NCBI RefSeq assembly: GCF_024582835.1
Contig: NZ_CP102096.1
Coordinates: forward strand, 248,001 to 312,000
Source: Vibrio japonicus
GTDB lineage: Bacteria > Pseudomonadota > Gammaproteobacteria > Enterobacterales > Vibrionaceae
DNA length: 64,000 nucleotides
Direction: 5' to 3'
Shown: positions 1-17,513 of the stretch, in pieces
Layout of the letters: every line of letters begins with the position of its first letter
How positions within the stretch are numbered: the stretch's first letter is position 1
The notes under the pieces: model-generated
Told to the model about the DNA's origin: nothing
The model's database searches: none
What the model saw: the letters and a program-made list of their open reading frames with translations, nothing else
Position numbers and translations under genes: made by a program

Positions 1-152
1 GCGAGAGGTAGGTATATCTCTTCCACTTCTTCCATGGTTAGGCTCTCGTTGACCCCTTGAAGCTCGGTCAGATCCTCTTCGGACAATGTCATAGGCACAG
101 AATTTCGTAGCTCTGACCACTGCTGACGAGTAAAAGAGAGAAAAGGTGTCAT
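1..152 (-). CDS. coaA: Pantothenate kinase, N-terminal part (cut by window edge)
   Basis: CoaA phosphorylates pantothenate in the first committed step of coenzyme A synthesis. Only the first ~50 codons lie in the window. They read [16 protein letters not shown] and continue with [10 protein letters not shown], closely matching the N terminus of E. coli CoaA (MTPYLQF... and VPMTLSEDEI). I chose the ATG at 152 because AGGAAG sits about 6 bases upstream. An in-frame ATG at 167 has no such site. The gene is divergent from the tRNA-tufB operon, the same neighbourhood as in E. coli. The Walker motif lies beyond the edge, so the call rests on N-terminal similarity and context. Confidence 0.88.
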   Translation of the reverse strand, partial: MTPFLSFTRQQWSELRNSVPMTLSEEDLTELQGVNESLTMEEVEEIYLPL

Positions 153-317
153 AGTCTTCCTAACCATTTTTTTAGAGAGAAGCTGCGAAAATACAACAAC
201 AAGCGGCGAATGCAAATGACAAGCTCGAGTTAAAGTCGTTTTTATTGATTAAATTGTGTGAATTTTCATCAAATAAACGAAAAGTTAATAAAAAGGCGTT
301 TTTTTTGGATTTTACTC

Positions 318-346
318 TTGCAAGCCAGAAAATCATTCAATAGAAT
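318..346 (+). promoter_or_regulatory. Promoter of the thrU-tyrU-glyT-thrT-tufB operon
   Basis: TTGCAA (318-323) and TAGAAT (341-346) are separated by 17 bases and followed by a GC-rich stretch (GCGC), the discriminator type expected for stringently controlled stable-RNA promoters. An A/T-rich tract with long A and T runs lies just upstream. Transcription would start about 7-10 bases before the first tRNA at 360. Confidence 0.75.
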
Positions 347-359
347 GCGCACCACTTAT

Positions 360-435
<76 letters not shown>

Positions 436-471
436 TTCTTTCCTTTAGTAGCTAGAATGGCTTAAAAATTT

Positions 472-556
<85 letters not shown>

Positions 557-591
557 TATTCTTTAGGAAATAGCTCACAGAGTTACGTGTT

Positions 592-666
<75 letters not shown>

Positions 667-678
667 CTCATTTAGAGT

Positions 679-754
<76 letters not shown>

Positions 755-891
755 GCTCTCAAGCGAAGATTTCCTTTTGATACTTTCTTCTAACTAAACT
801 ACGTTTAGTGTTTGAAAGATAAGTTTAACACCAATACTTTTGGTTGCGTGGCTATCAAAGCCACCTAAATCCGTACCTAGAGGGACAACTT

Positions 892-2076
892 ATGTCTAAA
901 GCAAAATTTGAACGTGTAAAACCGCACGTAAACGTTGGTACTATCGGCCACGTTGACCACGGTAAAACAACTCTAACAGCAGCTATCTGTACTACTCTTG
1001 CTAAAGTATACGGTGGTGAAGCGAAAGACTTCGCATCTATCGATAACGCTCCAGAAGAGCGTGAGCGCGGTATCACAATCTCTACTTCTCACGTAGAGTA
1101 CGACACTCCAACTCGCCACTACGCACACGTAGACTGCCCAGGACACGCTGACTATGTTAAAAACATGATCACTGGTGCTGCGCAAATGGACGGTGGTATC
1201 CTAGTTGTTGCTGCAACAGATGGCCCAATGCCTCAAACTCGTGAGCACATCCTACTAGGCCGTCAGGTTGGTATCCCATACATCATCGTATTCATGAACA
1301 AATGTGACATGGTTGACGATGAAGAGCTACTAGAACTAGTAGAAATGGAAGTTCGTGAACTTCTTTCTGAATACGACTTCCCAGGTGATGACCTACCAGT
1401 TATCCAAGGTTCTGCACTAGGCGCACTAAACGGCGAAGAGCAGTGGGAAGCTAAGATCGTAGAACTAGCAGAAGCACTAGACAACTACATCCCAGAGCCA
1501 GAGCGTGCAGTAGACATGCCGTTCCTAATGCCAATCGAAGACGTATTCTCAATCCAAGGTCGTGGTACAGTAGTAACTGGTCGTATCGAGCGTGGTATCC
1601 TAAACGTAGGTGACGAAGTTGCTATCGTAGGTATCAAAGAGACTACTACTACAACATGTACTGGTGTTGAAATGTTCCGTAAGCTTCTAGACGAAGGCCG
1701 TGCAGGTGAGAACGTTGGTGCACTTCTACGTGGTACTAAGCGTGACGAAGTTGAACGTGGTCAAGTACTAGCTAAGCCTGGTTCAATCACTCCACATACT
1801 AAGTTCGAGTCAGAAGTATACGTACTGTCTAAAGATGAAGGTGGTCGTCACACTCCATTCTTCAAAGGCTACCGTCCACAGTTCTACTTCCGTACAACTG
1901 ACGTAACTGGTAACATCGAGCTACCAGAAGGCGTAGAAATGGTAATGCCAGGCGACAACATCAAGATGACTGTTGAGCTAATCGCACCAATCGCGATGGA
2001 TGAAGGTCTACGTTTCGCGATCCGTGAAGGCGGCCGTACAGTAGGTGCTGGTGTTGTTGCTAAGATCTTCGATTAA
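892..2076 (+). CDS. tufB: Elongation factor Tu, first copy
   Basis: EF-Tu carries aminoacyl-tRNA to the ribosome as a GTP complex. The 394-residue protein starts [20 protein letters not shown] and has the P loop GHVDHGKT, the DxxG motif DCPGH and the NKCD guanine-specificity motif, followed by domains 2 and 3 ending in [10 protein letters not shown]. The ATG at 892 matches the universal N terminus. An in-frame upstream codon at 844 would add 16 non-family residues. It is cotranscribed with four tRNAs. The protein is identical to the second copy at 50.4 kb, and the DNA differs at only about nine positions, all silent. That suggests ongoing gene conversion. Confidence 0.98.
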   Translation: MSKAKFERVKPHVNVGTIGHVDHGKTTLTAAICTTLAKVYGGEAKDFASIDNAPEERERGITISTSHVEYDTPTRHYAHVDCPGHADYVKNMITGAAQMDGGILVVAATDGPMPQTREHILLGRQVGIPYIIVFMNKCDMVDDEELLELVEMEVRELLSEYDFPGDDLPVIQGSALGALNGEEQWEAKIVELAEALDNYIPEPERAVDMPFLMPIEDVFSIQGRGTVVTGRIERGILNVGDEVAIVGIKETTTTTCTGVEMFRKLLDEGRAGENVGALLRGTKRDEVERGQVLAKPGSITPHTKFESEVYVLSKDEGGRHTPFFKGYRPQFYFRTTDVTGNIELPEGVEMVMPGDNIKMTVELIAPIAMDEGLRFAIREGGRTVGAGVVAKIFD

Positions 2077-2142
2077 TTCTTAGAATTACTAGAAGAGTTC
2101 TGAAAAATCTTTGAATAAGATTTGACGAGACACTAGCAAAAA

Positions 2143-2165
2143 GGGCATCATTTGATGCCCTTTTT
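2143..2165 (+). terminator. Intrinsic terminator after tufB
   Basis: GGGCATCA, TT, TGATGCCC hairpin followed by five T, about 70 bases after the tuf stop codon. It ends the tRNA-tufB transcript. Confidence 0.9.
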
Positions 2166-2352
2166 CTGCACTAAATATAATGTTTGCTGGTTTGTTAGAC
2201 AAGTGAGCATTAAAGCAGGATTTTTTGGTTGAGGACGGGCGTCTCAATCAATAAAAGAGTACGACAGTCAGTTTTTGGCTGCCGTTTATGGATTTGCCCT
2301 GCAACAGCGGGGTTGTTGTCGTCTATATTAAGACTTGTGACAGGTTGGTTTT

Positions 2353-2733
2353 ATGAAAGCAAATAATGCTGAAACTCCTGAAAGCTCAAATGGCGCAGAT
2401 ATCTTTAAGTGGATTGTCACTTTCGTTCTGCTAGCTGCCGCTGTTGTGGGTAATTACCTGTATGGTGAAATGTCTGTAGTGGTTCGAGCTGCAGGTGTTG
2501 TTGTTTTGATTGCTGCTGCACTTGGTGTTGCTGCAACGACAACTAAGGGTAAAGCGTCGATCAGTTTTGCTAAAGAATCTCGTATGGAAGTTCGCAAAGT
2601 AGTTTGGCCAACGCGTCAAGAAACTATGCAAACAACTCTGATTGTTTTAGCTGTAAGTATTGTAATGGCTCTAGTGCTATGGGGAATTGACGGCATCATG
2701 GTTCGTCTAGTTGCTCTAGCTACTGGGGTATAG
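2353..2733 (+). CDS. secE: Preprotein translocase subunit SecE
   Basis: SecE clamps SecY in the inner-membrane Sec channel. The protein has 126 residues, the length of the three-helix gammaproteobacterial form. Hydrophobic segments lie at about 20-38, 41-60 and 97-122. The conserved SecE signature is seen near residues 78-92, with VRKVVWPTRQET before the last helix. It is followed 13 bases later by nusG, the universal secE-nusG pair. The 276 bases upstream hold the tufB terminator and two imperfect hairpins near 2230-2290 but no other gene. Confidence 0.97.
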   Translation: MKANNAETPESSNGADIFKWIVTFVLLAAAVVGNYLYGEMSVVVRAAGVVVLIAAALGVAATTTKGKASISFAKESRMEVRKVVWPTRQETMQTTLIVLAVSIVMALVLWGIDGIMVRLVALATGV

Positions 2734-2746
2734 AGGGTTGTAATTC

Positions 2747-3295
2747 ATGAGTGAAGCTCCTAAAAAACGCTGGTATGTGGTTCAAGCCTTCTCTGGATTT
2801 GAAGGTCGTGTAGCTCAATCTCTTCGCGAGCATATCAAAATGCATGGCATGGAAGAGCTATTTGGTGAAGTATTAGTCCCAACTGAAGAAGTTGTGGAAA
2901 TGCGCGCAGGACAACGTCGTAAGTCTGAGCGTAAATTCTTCCCAGGTTACGTCCTTGTTCAGATGATCATGAACGATGAATCATGGCACCTAGTACGCAG
3001 TGTGCCGCGTGTCATGGGCTTCATTGGTGGTACCTCTGACCGTCCTGCTCCTATCACGGATAAAGAAGCTGACGCTATTCTTAATCGTCTTGAGAAAGCG
3101 AGTGAAGCACCTCGTCCACGTACTATGTACGAAGCGGGTGAAGTGGTACGTGTGACTGACGGTCCATTTGCTGACTTCAACGGTACTGTTGAAGAAGTGG
3201 ATTACGAGAAGAGCCGCCTGAAAGTGTCTGTATCGATCTTTGGTCGTGCAACACCAGTTGAGCTTGAGTTTGGTCAGGTTGAAAAACTTGACTAA
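2747..3295 (+). CDS. nusG: Transcription elongation and antitermination factor NusG
   Basis: NusG binds the beta-prime clamp of RNA polymerase and links it to Rho or to ribosomal protein S10. The 182-residue protein has the NGN domain at the N terminus ([12 protein letters not shown]) with the motif KFFPGYVLV near residues 63-71. A C-terminal KOW domain covers residues 125-180 ([16 protein letters not shown]). The start has a GAGGG ribosome site. It forms an operon with secE, and transcription is expected to end in the hairpin at 3323-3356. Confidence 0.98.
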   Translation: MSEAPKKRWYVVQAFSGFEGRVAQSLREHIKMHGMEELFGEVLVPTEEVVEMRAGQRRKSERKFFPGYVLVQMIMNDESWHLVRSVPRVMGFIGGTSDRPAPITDKEADAILNRLEKASEAPRPRTMYEAGEVVRVTDGPFADFNGTVEEVDYEKSRLKVSVSIFGRATPVELEFGQVEKLD

Positions 3296-3314
3296 AAAAA
3301 CACCTTTTTAAGGG

Positions 3315-3356
3315 TTGTCTAAGGCGCGAATTATGACTATAATTTCGCGCCTTTTT
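3315..3356 (+). promoter_or_regulatory. Combined terminator of secE-nusG and promoter of rplKA
   Basis: TTGTCT (3315-3320), a 17-base spacer and TATAAT (3338-3343) form a strong sigma-70 promoter for rplK. The same bases make a hairpin, GGCGCGAA (3323-3330) with TTCGCGCC (3344-3351), followed by TTTTT. The hairpin can end read-through from nusG, while the -10 box lies in its loop and 3' arm. A near copy sits in front of rplJ at 4580-4617. Confidence 0.7.
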
Positions 3357-3440
3357 GCTTCTGGTGAAGTAAAAAGTTTTTTACGTAAACGGGGAGCTGA
3401 TCGAGTGATTAGCGTCTGAACCCAAAACTTAGGAATTATC
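3357..3440 (+). promoter_or_regulatory. Possible L1-binding leader of rplKA
   Basis: This is the untranslated leader between the rplK promoter and its start codon. In E. coli, free L1 represses this operon by binding the leader. I see a region with short pairing elements ending in GCGTCTGAACCC before the ribosome site AGGAA. I did not fold it against the rRNA L1 site, so the role is inferred from position and family knowledge. Confidence 0.35.
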
Positions 3441-3869
3441 ATGGCTAAGAAAGTTGAAGCTTACATCAAGCTGCAAGTTGCTGCTGGTATGGCGAACCCA
3501 AGTCCACCAGTTGGTCCTGCTCTAGGTCAGCATGGTGTTAACATCATGGAATTCTGTAAAGCGTTTAACGCGAAAACAGAATCTATGGAGAAAGGTCTAC
3601 CAACTCCAGTTGTTATCACTGTATACAGTGACCGTTCTTTCACATTCGTAACTAAGACTCCACCTGCTGCTGTTCTTCTAAAGAAAGCTGCTGGCGTTAA
3701 GTCTGGTTCAGGTCGTCCAAACACTGAAAAAGTGGGTACTGTAACTGACGCTCAAATCCAAGAAATCGCAGAAACTAAAGCTGCTGATATGACTGGTGCT
3801 GACATCGAAGCGATGAAACGCTCAATCGCTGGTACTGCTCGTTCAATGGGCCTAGTGGTAGAGGGTTAA
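3441..3869 (+). CDS. rplK: 50S ribosomal protein L11
   Basis: L11 forms the GTPase-associated centre of the large subunit with 23S rRNA and is needed for RelA activation. The 142 residues start [20 protein letters not shown], with the conserved proline-rich linker [20 protein letters not shown] and the C-terminal rRNA-binding domain with [17 protein letters not shown] precedes the ATG. rplA follows after 4 bases, as in the L11 operon of E. coli. Confidence 0.98.
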   Translation: MAKKVEAYIKLQVAAGMANPSPPVGPALGQHGVNIMEFCKAFNAKTESMEKGLPTPVVITVYSDRSFTFVTKTPPAAVLLKKAAGVKSGSGRPNTEKVGTVTDAQIQEIAETKAADMTGADIEAMKRSIAGTARSMGLVVEG

Positions 3870-3873
3870 GATC

Positions 3874-4575
3874 ATGGCAAAACTAACTAAGCGCATGCGC
3901 GTAATCCGCGAAAAAGTTGACGTAACTAAAGAATACGAAATCAACGAAGCTGTAGCTCTTCTTCAAGAACTAGCGACTGCTAAATTCGTTGAGTCTGTAG
4001 ACGTTGCTGTTAACCTTGGCATCGATGCTCGTAAATCTGACCAGAACGTACGTGGTGCAACTGTACTACCTCACGGTACTGGCCGCGAAATCCGCGTTGC
4101 AGTGTTCACTCAAGGTGCAAACGCTGAAGCAGCTAAAGAAGCTGGCGCAGATCTTGTTGGTATGGAAGATCTTGCTGAGCAAGTGAAGAAAGGCGAAATG
4201 AACTTCGACGTAGTTGTTGCTTCTCCAGATGCAATGCGCGTTGTAGGTCAACTAGGTACTATCCTAGGTCCTCGCGGTCTAATGCCAAACCCTAAAGTTG
4301 GTACTGTAACTCCTAACGTTGCTGAAGCAGTTAAGAACGCTAAAGCTGGTCAGGTTCGTTACCGTAACGACAAGAACGGCATCATCCACACTACTATCGG
4401 TAAAGCTAACTTCTCTGCAGAGCAGATCAAAGAGAACCTAGAATCACTTCTAGTTGCTCTTAAGAAAGCTAAGCCATCTTCAGCGAAAGGTACTTTCCTG
4501 AAGAAAGTAAGCATCTCTACTACTATGGGTGCTGGTGTTGCTGTTGATCAGGGTAGCCTGAACACTCAAGCATAA
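3874..4575 (+). CDS. rplA: 50S ribosomal protein L1
   Basis: L1 forms the mobile L1 stalk that helps release E-site tRNA, and it acts as translational repressor of its own operon. The protein has 233 residues (E. coli 234). Conserved parts include [19 protein letters not shown] in the N-terminal domain and [14 protein letters not shown] at about residues 129-142. It is tightly coupled to rplK (4 bases). The stop codon is followed within 5 bases by the rplJ promoter element. Confidence 0.98.
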   Translation: MAKLTKRMRVIREKVDVTKEYEINEAVALLQELATAKFVESVDVAVNLGIDARKSDQNVRGATVLPHGTGREIRVAVFTQGANAEAAKEAGADLVGMEDLAEQVKKGEMNFDVVVASPDAMRVVGQLGTILGPRGLMPNPKVGTVTPNVAEAVKNAKAGQVRYRNDKNGIIHTTIGKANFSAEQIKENLESLLVALKKAKPSSAKGTFLKKVSISTTMGAGVAVDQGSLNTQA

Positions 4576-4579
4576 TTAT

Positions 4580-4617
4580 TTGCTTAGGCGCGAAATTAGT
4601 GTATAATTCTGCGCCTA
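4580..4617 (+). promoter_or_regulatory. rplJ promoter overlapping a hairpin
   Basis: TTGCTT (4580-4585), a 16-base spacer and TATAAT (4602-4607). The inverted repeat TAGGCGC (4585-4591) and GCGCCTA (4611-4617) surrounds the -10 box, as in the rplK element at 3315-3356. Here no T run follows, so read-through from rplKA into rplJL is likely. It corresponds in position to the E. coli L10 promoter. Confidence 0.65.
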
Positions 4618-4679
4618 ATATTTGTGGTTGGGGCTGAACTTTGGTTCATTAAATTCGTTTAGAATTTGTTGTGAATTAT

Positions 4680-4850
4680 GACCCAGTCTCCGTCCAAGAC
4701 CGTAGGTGTCTGAATTTGTTTTGCAAGTACAGACTTAATCCTCCTACGTAGATGGTGCCCGAACTGACAGAAAGCTCTATGTAAATAGTTACCTTTCTTC
4801 TGGGAAGCACCTCAATAGCTCTCACTGTTGTGATAATAGTGAGTGGTGTA
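4680..4850 (+). promoter_or_regulatory. L10 leader: autoregulatory site of the rplJL mRNA
   Basis: The 258-base leader between the promoter and rplJ contains blocks close to the E. coli L10 leader: GACCGTAGGTGTC near 4699-4711, and CTTAATCCTCCTACGTAGATGG about 40 bases further on. In E. coli the L10-L12 complex binds a kink-turn here and blocks rplJ translation. A further hairpin, TCACT with AGTGA around 4822-4843, lies close to the ribosome site. Recognised from conserved sequence blocks, not from folding. Confidence 0.75.
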
Positions 4851-4874
4851 ACGACAACCAGGAGTAAATCCAAG

Positions 4875-5363
4875 ATGGCTTTAAACCTTCAAGACAAAAA
4901 AGCAATTGTTGCTGAAGTCAACGAAGCTGCCAGTGGTGCACTTTCTGCAGTTGTAGCTGATTCTCGTGGCGTTGAAGTAAGCGCAATGACTTCACTACGT
5001 AAGCAAGCTCGTGAAGCTGGCGTTTACGTACGAGTTGTTCGTAACACTCTAATGCGTCGTGCGGTTGAAGGTACTGACTACGAATGTCTAACAGAGACAT
5101 TCACTGGTCCTACTCTAATCGCGTTCTCTAACGAGCACCCAGGTGCTGCAGCACGTCTTTTCAAAGACTTCGCTAAAGAGAACAAAAACTTCGAGATCAA
5201 AGCTGCTGCATTTGAAGGCGCGCTAGCTGACGCTGAAGTACTAGCGACACTACCAACTTACGACGAAGCAATTGCACGCCTAATGATGTGCATGAAAGAA
5301 GCTTCTGCTGGCAAGCTGGTTCGTACAATCGCTGCTATCCGCGATCAAAAAGAAGCGGCTTAA
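4875..5363 (+). CDS. rplJ: 50S ribosomal protein L10
   Basis: L10 anchors the L7/L12 stalk to 23S rRNA. The 162-residue protein starts [20 protein letters not shown] and has the family motif [17 protein letters not shown] at about residues 54-70. The C-terminal helix, ending around [16 protein letters not shown], binds L12 dimers. I chose the ATG at 4875, preceded by AGGAGT, because the frame open from GTG 4830 adds 15 residues that are not in the family and overlap the regulatory leader. It is followed by rplL after 60 bases. Confidence 0.98.
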   Translation: MALNLQDKKAIVAEVNEAASGALSAVVADSRGVEVSAMTSLRKQAREAGVYVRVVRNTLMRRAVEGTDYECLTETFTGPTLIAFSNEHPGAAARLFKDFAKENKNFEIKAAAFEGALADAEVLATLPTYDEAIARLMMCMKEASAGKLVRTIAAIRDQKEAA

Positions 5364-5423
5364 TAAGCCTTGCTTTTTACTGGTTGCTTAATAAACTTAT
5401 TGTTGACTTAAAAGAGAATTGTT

Positions 5424-5792
5424 ATGTCTATTACTAACGAGCAAATCCTAGACGCAGTTGCAGAAATGTCTGTAATGCAAGTTGTTGAACTAATCGAAGC
5501 AATGGAAGAGAAATTCGGTGTTTCTGCTGCTGCTGCTGTTGTAGCTGGCGGCGCTGCTGGCGGCGAAGCTGCTGCTGAGCAAACTGAATTTGACGTAATC
5601 CTAGAATCTGCTGGCGGTAACAAAGTTGCTGTAATCAAAGCAGTACGTGGCGCAACTGGCCTAGGTCTTAAAGAAGCTAAAGCTCTAGTAGACGGCGCTC
5701 CTGCACCTCTTAAAGAAGGCGTAGAGAAAGACGAAGCTGAAGCTCTTAAAGCTCAGCTAGAAGAAGCTGGTGCAAGTGTTACTGTTAAGTAA
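5424..5792 (+). CDS. rplL: 50S ribosomal protein L7/L12
   Basis: L12 forms the flexible multi-copy stalk that recruits translation GTPases. The 122 residues contain the N-terminal dimerisation domain (1-33), an Ala/Gly-rich hinge (about 34-53, [16 protein letters not shown]) and the globular C-terminal domain with [17 protein letters not shown], the factor-binding helix. AGAGAATTGTT precedes the ATG. The high L12:L10 ratio is expected to arise from stronger translation of this cistron. Confidence 0.98.
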   Translation: MSITNEQILDAVAEMSVMQVVELIEAMEEKFGVSAAAAVVAGGAAGGEAAAEQTEFDVILESAGGNKVAVIKAVRGATGLGLKEAKALVDGAPAPLKEGVEKDEAEALKAQLEEAGASVTVK

Positions 5793-5824
5793 TTATTGCA
5801 TAGTTTCTTAGCCTAACGGCTAAT

Positions 5825-5855
5825 GGCTGGTGGTTTTTTAACCACCGGCCTTTTT
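5825..5855 (+). terminator. Attenuator between rplL and rpoB
   Basis: GGCTGGTGGTT pairs with AACCACCGGCC and is followed by TTTTT, 33 bases after the rplL stop. In E. coli a partial terminator at this point lowers rpoBC transcription relative to rplJL. The hairpin here has the same position and presumably the same role. Confidence 0.85.
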
Positions 5856-6022
5856 GCGCTGTAGGGCTTAGGTGAATTTTCCGCTGTTTAGTCACCTATG
5901 TTCTAGCAAAAAACGTTTCATTACACCTTAATGAAACGTCACTACAGTTAAACAGTTGTTTAGTCACTGTCTCACACTACCCGAGACAGTTTGGGTCACT
6001 TATCAGCGAGCTGAGGAACCCC

Positions 6023-10051
<4,029 letters not shown>

Positions 10052-10157
10052 TCTCTTTTTCTCTTGACTAAGGTTAAGAGAATGAAAAGCGATTATCTGG
10101 TAGAAAGGTGCTCACTTTTGCGGGTGAGCCCCTTTTAACTCCTTACAGGAGCTGATT

Positions 10158-14360
<4,203 letters not shown>

Positions 14361-14393
14361 TCCTTCCAGAGAGTAATCGTAGAAATGATAAAA

Positions 14394-14415
14394 GGCACCT
14401 TCGGGTGCCTTTTTT
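14394..14415 (+). terminator. Intrinsic terminator after rpoC
   Basis: GGCACC, TTCG tetraloop, GGTGCC, then six T, 33 bases after the rpoC stop codon. Confidence 0.93.
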
Positions 14416-14605
14416 ATTATGAGGGCAAAATATGAGAGTCGTTAGAGCTAAGTGGGCCTAAGTTATTTCGGTTACTTCAGGCGCTGAAAATGCAGCACTA
14501 CACAGACGTTATAGTGAAAAAGAGTCGTATTGAGCGCTAAACGGATTTAATAAACGCGATTAAACGTCTCTATGTTTTTATATACCTGGGCTTATACACC
14601 TAGGT

Positions 14606-15094
14606 TTATGCACCAGGTGGTACCGCAAGGCTATTTGCAATTAGTTGGATCAATCCATCTTCTACTTCAAAACGCGCTTCGATGATTTCACCTATTACCG
14701 ATAGGTCTTCATCGAATGTATCAAGATCGTCATCTTCAGCGACATCTGCGTAGCGGTCTGTGAAGTTGAGTAGCGGTTCTGTCGTTAGAACAATTTGTGC
14801 GTATGTTTGATTAATTTCGTCGGTTGCTTCAAAACCAGTTGCATGCCATTTATCTATGACCATGTCGTAGATTTTAAAATGCCCTTCAGAGATATAATCA
14901 ACAAGATGCTGACAAAAAACTTGAAGTTCTTGTGGTGTAGGAAGAGTAGATAGAGATTCTTTCGCAGTTGAAGGTCTTAACGCTGCGAGTTTGCAATATT
15001 CGACAATGAGCGATTGTCTGGTTTCTAACCAATGATCGATGACTTCGCTAGAGCCACCCCACTGTTCTTGAGTTTGTTTGAATTTATTTAGCAT
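14606..15094 (-). CDS. rsd: Regulator of sigma D (Rsd/AlgQ family)
   Basis: Rsd binds free sigma-70 and shifts RNA polymerase toward alternative sigma factors in stationary phase. The protein is 162 residues from the second Met, starting MLNKFKQTQEQWGGSSEVID. Conserved Rsd features are HWLETRQSLIVEYCKLAALRP, LVDYISEGHFKIYD and the C-terminal IGEIIEARFEVEDGLI. I preferred the ATG at 15094 because GAGGG is 7 bases upstream, while it is only 1 base from the ATG at 15100. It is divergent from nudC, as in E. coli rsd-nudC-hemE. Positions 15114-15132 in the shared upstream region hold the inverted repeat GATCAC-N7-GTGATC. Confidence 0.9.
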   Translation of the reverse strand: MLNKFKQTQEQWGGSSEVIDHWLETRQSLIVEYCKLAALRPSTAKESLSTLPTPQELQVFCQHLVDYISEGHFKIYDMVIDKWHATGFEATDEINQTYAQIVLTTEPLLNFTDRYADVAEDDDLDTFDEDLSVIGEIIEARFEVEDGLIQLIANSLAVPPGA

Positions 15095-15280
15095 GACCAT
15101 GCCCTCATGATCGGATCACAACTCCGGTGATCGTTATGCCTTGCGTCAGCAAAGCTCTTCTAGAGGTACAACCTCTTGTCCTTACTAGAATTTATAGCCA
15201 GAAAATTGCCTTACTACAAACTCTGGTATGAAATTAGATTGCCAGTAAAATGGATGAACTGCAAGCAAAGAGGAAGGGTA

Positions 15281-16060
15281 ATGTTAAAGAATAGTGACAC
15301 AAACCGTACGGAAGATGCTTATTGGTGTGTCGTGTCAGGAAGCGATATCTGGTTGGTGGATCATCAGTTACCTTGTGGTGTGGCACAGCAATATTCTCTA
15401 CCAGAAGAGAAGGCGATTTTCATTGGTGAATATGAAAAGAGACCTGTTTACTGGTTGAATGCCGTCGACGTTGAACACGACCTTGCTTTGGTTTCATTGA
15501 GAGAGTGTCTGATGTTTCCCGAGGCCTTATTCTTACTCATGAGCAAAGCGGTACAGTTTGGCCACATGACCCAATCGATGCGTTTTTGCCCGATATGTGG
15601 TGGTCGCAATCATCTCAATCACAACCAACTGGCAATGCAATGTGGAGATTGCCGCACGCTCCATTATCCAAGAATTTTCCCGTGTATCATTGTTGCGGTG
15701 CGTAAAGGGAAAGAAATTCTGTTGGCCCAGCATCCAAGACACAGAAACGGAATGTACACAGTGATCGCTGGCTTTTTAGAAGTTGGGGAAACATTAGAGC
15801 AATGTGTGGCGCGCGAAGTAAAAGAAGAAACGGGTATTGAGGTGAAAAATATTCAGTATTTTGGCAGCCAACCTTGGGCTTTTCCTTCCAGTATGATGAT
15901 GGGCTTTTTAGCGGAATATGAATCGGGCTTATTGAAGCCAGATTACAGTGAGTTAGCTGACGCCAAATGGTTTGCCGCTAATGAGATCCCTCCCGTAGCG
16001 CCAGTGGGCACTATTGCGCGTGCTTTGATTGAAGAAACACTGGCCAGTATTGAAGCTTAG
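15281..16060 (+). CDS. nudC: NAD(H) pyrophosphatase / NAD-capped RNA decapping enzyme
   Basis: NudC hydrolyses NADH and removes NAD caps from RNA 5' ends. The 259-residue protein has four zinc-ligand cysteines, CPIC at 103-106 and CGDC at 121-124. The Nudix box [20 protein letters not shown] starts at residue 164, and the NADH-specific motif SQPWAFPSS lies near 195-203. The ATG at 15281 has a strong AGGAAGGG site. The frame is open from TTG 15176 but that extension is not in the family. It sits between rsd and hemE, the E. coli order. Confidence 0.94.
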   Translation: MLKNSDTNRTEDAYWCVVSGSDIWLVDHQLPCGVAQQYSLPEEKAIFIGEYEKRPVYWLNAVDVEHDLALVSLRECLMFPEALFLLMSKAVQFGHMTQSMRFCPICGGRNHLNHNQLAMQCGDCRTLHYPRIFPCIIVAVRKGKEILLAQHPRHRNGMYTVIAGFLEVGETLEQCVAREVKEETGIEVKNIQYFGSQPWAFPSSMMMGFLAEYESGLLKPDYSELADAKWFAANEIPPVAPVGTIARALIEETLASIEA

Positions 16061-16086
16061 GCTACTGAACTATAGATAAAAAAGAT

Positions 16087-16157
16087 AAAAAAAACCCTCC
16101 GAGAGGGAGGGGGTAAGTAAGATGTCGTTATGAGATGCTGAACACTTAAGTGCTCAG
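16087..16157 (-). ncRNA. Candidate small RNA between nudC and hemE
   Basis: On the minus strand the intergenic region contains an ordered set of small-RNA signals. There is a promoter-like stretch around 16159-16190 with TTGCTT and TTATAA or TACAAT. A 20-base hairpin follows, CTGAGCACTT with AAGTGTTCAG (16157-16138, one G-U pair). Then come about 27 unpaired bases ending TTACTTACCCCC, then an intrinsic terminator, CCCTCC-loop-GGAGGG with eight T (16111-16087). No minus-strand gene lies upstream that this could terminate. The predicted RNA is about 71 bases. I do not recognise it as Qrr, RyhB, Spot 42, VrrA or VqmR. Inference from signals only. Confidence 0.5.
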
Positions 16158-16339
16158 TTTTATAATTGTAGTTTTCGCTAGCAAGCAAATTTTTAACATC
16201 GTTACTCATTGGGTGCAAATTAAGCACTGATTTTATAGTTAATAAGTTGATCTAGGTTGCAAAGCACACAGCTTTTGAAAGGAAAACGATGTTAGAATAG
16301 CGGCCACTAAAAGTGAGTCTTAAGAATCGGAAGAACGGA

Positions 16340-17407
16340 ATGACTGAATTAAAAAATGATCGTTACCTGCGTGCGTTGTTGAAAGAGCCTGTCGATTACA
16401 CTCCTGTATGGATGATGCGTCAGGCAGGTCGATACCTACCAGAATATCGTGAAACTCGTGCACAAGCAGGGGACTTTATGTCACTTTGCCGTAATGCAGA
16501 GTTGGCTTCTGAAGTAACATTGCAGCCATTACGTCGTTTCCCATTAGATGCAGCGATTCTTTTCTCTGACATCCTTACCATTCCAGATGCAATGGGGCTT
16601 GGTCTTCGTTTTTCAGCCGGTGAAGGTCCAGTTTTTGACAAGCCAATCACCTGTAAAGCGGACGTTGATAAAATCGGTTTGCCAGACCCTGAAGGCGAAC
16701 TGCAATATGTGATGAATGCAGTACGTCAGATTCGTAAAGATCTAAACGGTGACGTGCCACTGATCGGTTTCTCAGGTAGCCCATGGACACTTGCTACATA
16801 CATGGTTGAAGGTGGTAGCTCGAAAGCGTTCACTAAGATCAAGAAGATGATGTACGCAGAACCACAAACGTTACATCTACTACTTGATAAGCTTGCTGAT
16901 AGCGTGATTGAGTACCTCAATGCGCAGATCAAAGCAGGTGCACAATCTGTGATGGTATTTGACACTTGGGGTGGCGTATTGACTCCGCGTGACTACAACC
17001 TGTTCTCGCTACAATACATGCACAAAATCGTTGATGGTCTGATTCGTGAAAACGAAGGTCGTCGTGTACCAGTGACGCTATTCACTAAGAACGGTGGCAT
17101 GTGGTTAGAGCAAATCGCGGCTACTGGCTGTGATGCGGTTGGTCTTGACTGGACTATCAATATCGCTGACGCGAAAGCACGCATCGGTGATAAAGTGGCG
17201 CTACAAGGCAACATGGATCCATCAATGCTGTACGCTCAGCCTGAGCGTATCCGTGAAGAGGTGGCAACCATTCTTGAAGGCTTTGGTGAAGGGAATACAG
17301 GACATGTCTTTAACCTTGGCCACGGTATTCACTTGGATGTTCCGCCAGAAAATGCCGGTGTATTTGTAGATGCGGTACATGAATTGTCTAAGCCGTACCA
17401 CAAGTAA
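16340..17407 (+). CDS. hemE: Uroporphyrinogen decarboxylase
   Basis: HemE decarboxylates the four acetate side chains of uroporphyrinogen III to give coproporphyrinogen III in haem synthesis. The 355-residue protein starts [20 protein letters not shown] and contains the signatures [16 protein letters not shown] (about 22-37) and [17 protein letters not shown]. The ATG at 16340 matches the E. coli start and has GGAAGAACGGA upstream; the frame is open from 16313. A terminator follows, so it appears to be transcribed alone or from nudC. Confidence 0.97.
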   Translation: MTELKNDRYLRALLKEPVDYTPVWMMRQAGRYLPEYRETRAQAGDFMSLCRNAELASEVTLQPLRRFPLDAAILFSDILTIPDAMGLGLRFSAGEGPVFDKPITCKADVDKIGLPDPEGELQYVMNAVRQIRKDLNGDVPLIGFSGSPWTLATYMVEGGSSKAFTKIKKMMYAEPQTLHLLLDKLADSVIEYLNAQIKAGAQSVMVFDTWGGVLTPRDYNLFSLQYMHKIVDGLIRENEGRRVPVTLFTKNGGMWLEQIAATGCDAVGLDWTINIADAKARIGDKVALQGNMDPSMLYAQPERIREEVATILEGFGEGNTGHVFNLGHGIHLDVPPENAGVFVDAVHELSKPYHK

Positions 17408-17424
17408 TCAAATAAACTAATGAA

Positions 17425-17452
17425 AGCGCCTGATATGACCAGGCGCTTTTTT
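17425..17452 (+). terminator. Intrinsic terminator after hemE
   Basis: AGCGCCTG and CAGGCGCT arms flank a 7-base loop and are followed by a T run, 18 bases after the hemE stop. Confidence 0.9.
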
Positions 17453-17513
17453 GTTTCGGGTTACACTAGCCGCTATACTGACAAAGAGTTATGGAAGAGG
17501 GTATGGAAAACGA

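Noticed and set aside
10052..10157. Hairpins between rpoB and rpoC
   Set aside because: CTCTT/AAGAG and an imperfect GTGCTCAC stem are present but do not form a convincing terminator, and the two genes are cotranscribed in all relatives.
15176..15280. Longer nudC starting at TTG 15176
   Set aside because: The extra 35 residues are not in the NudC family, and the ATG at 15281 has a strong AGGAAGGG site.
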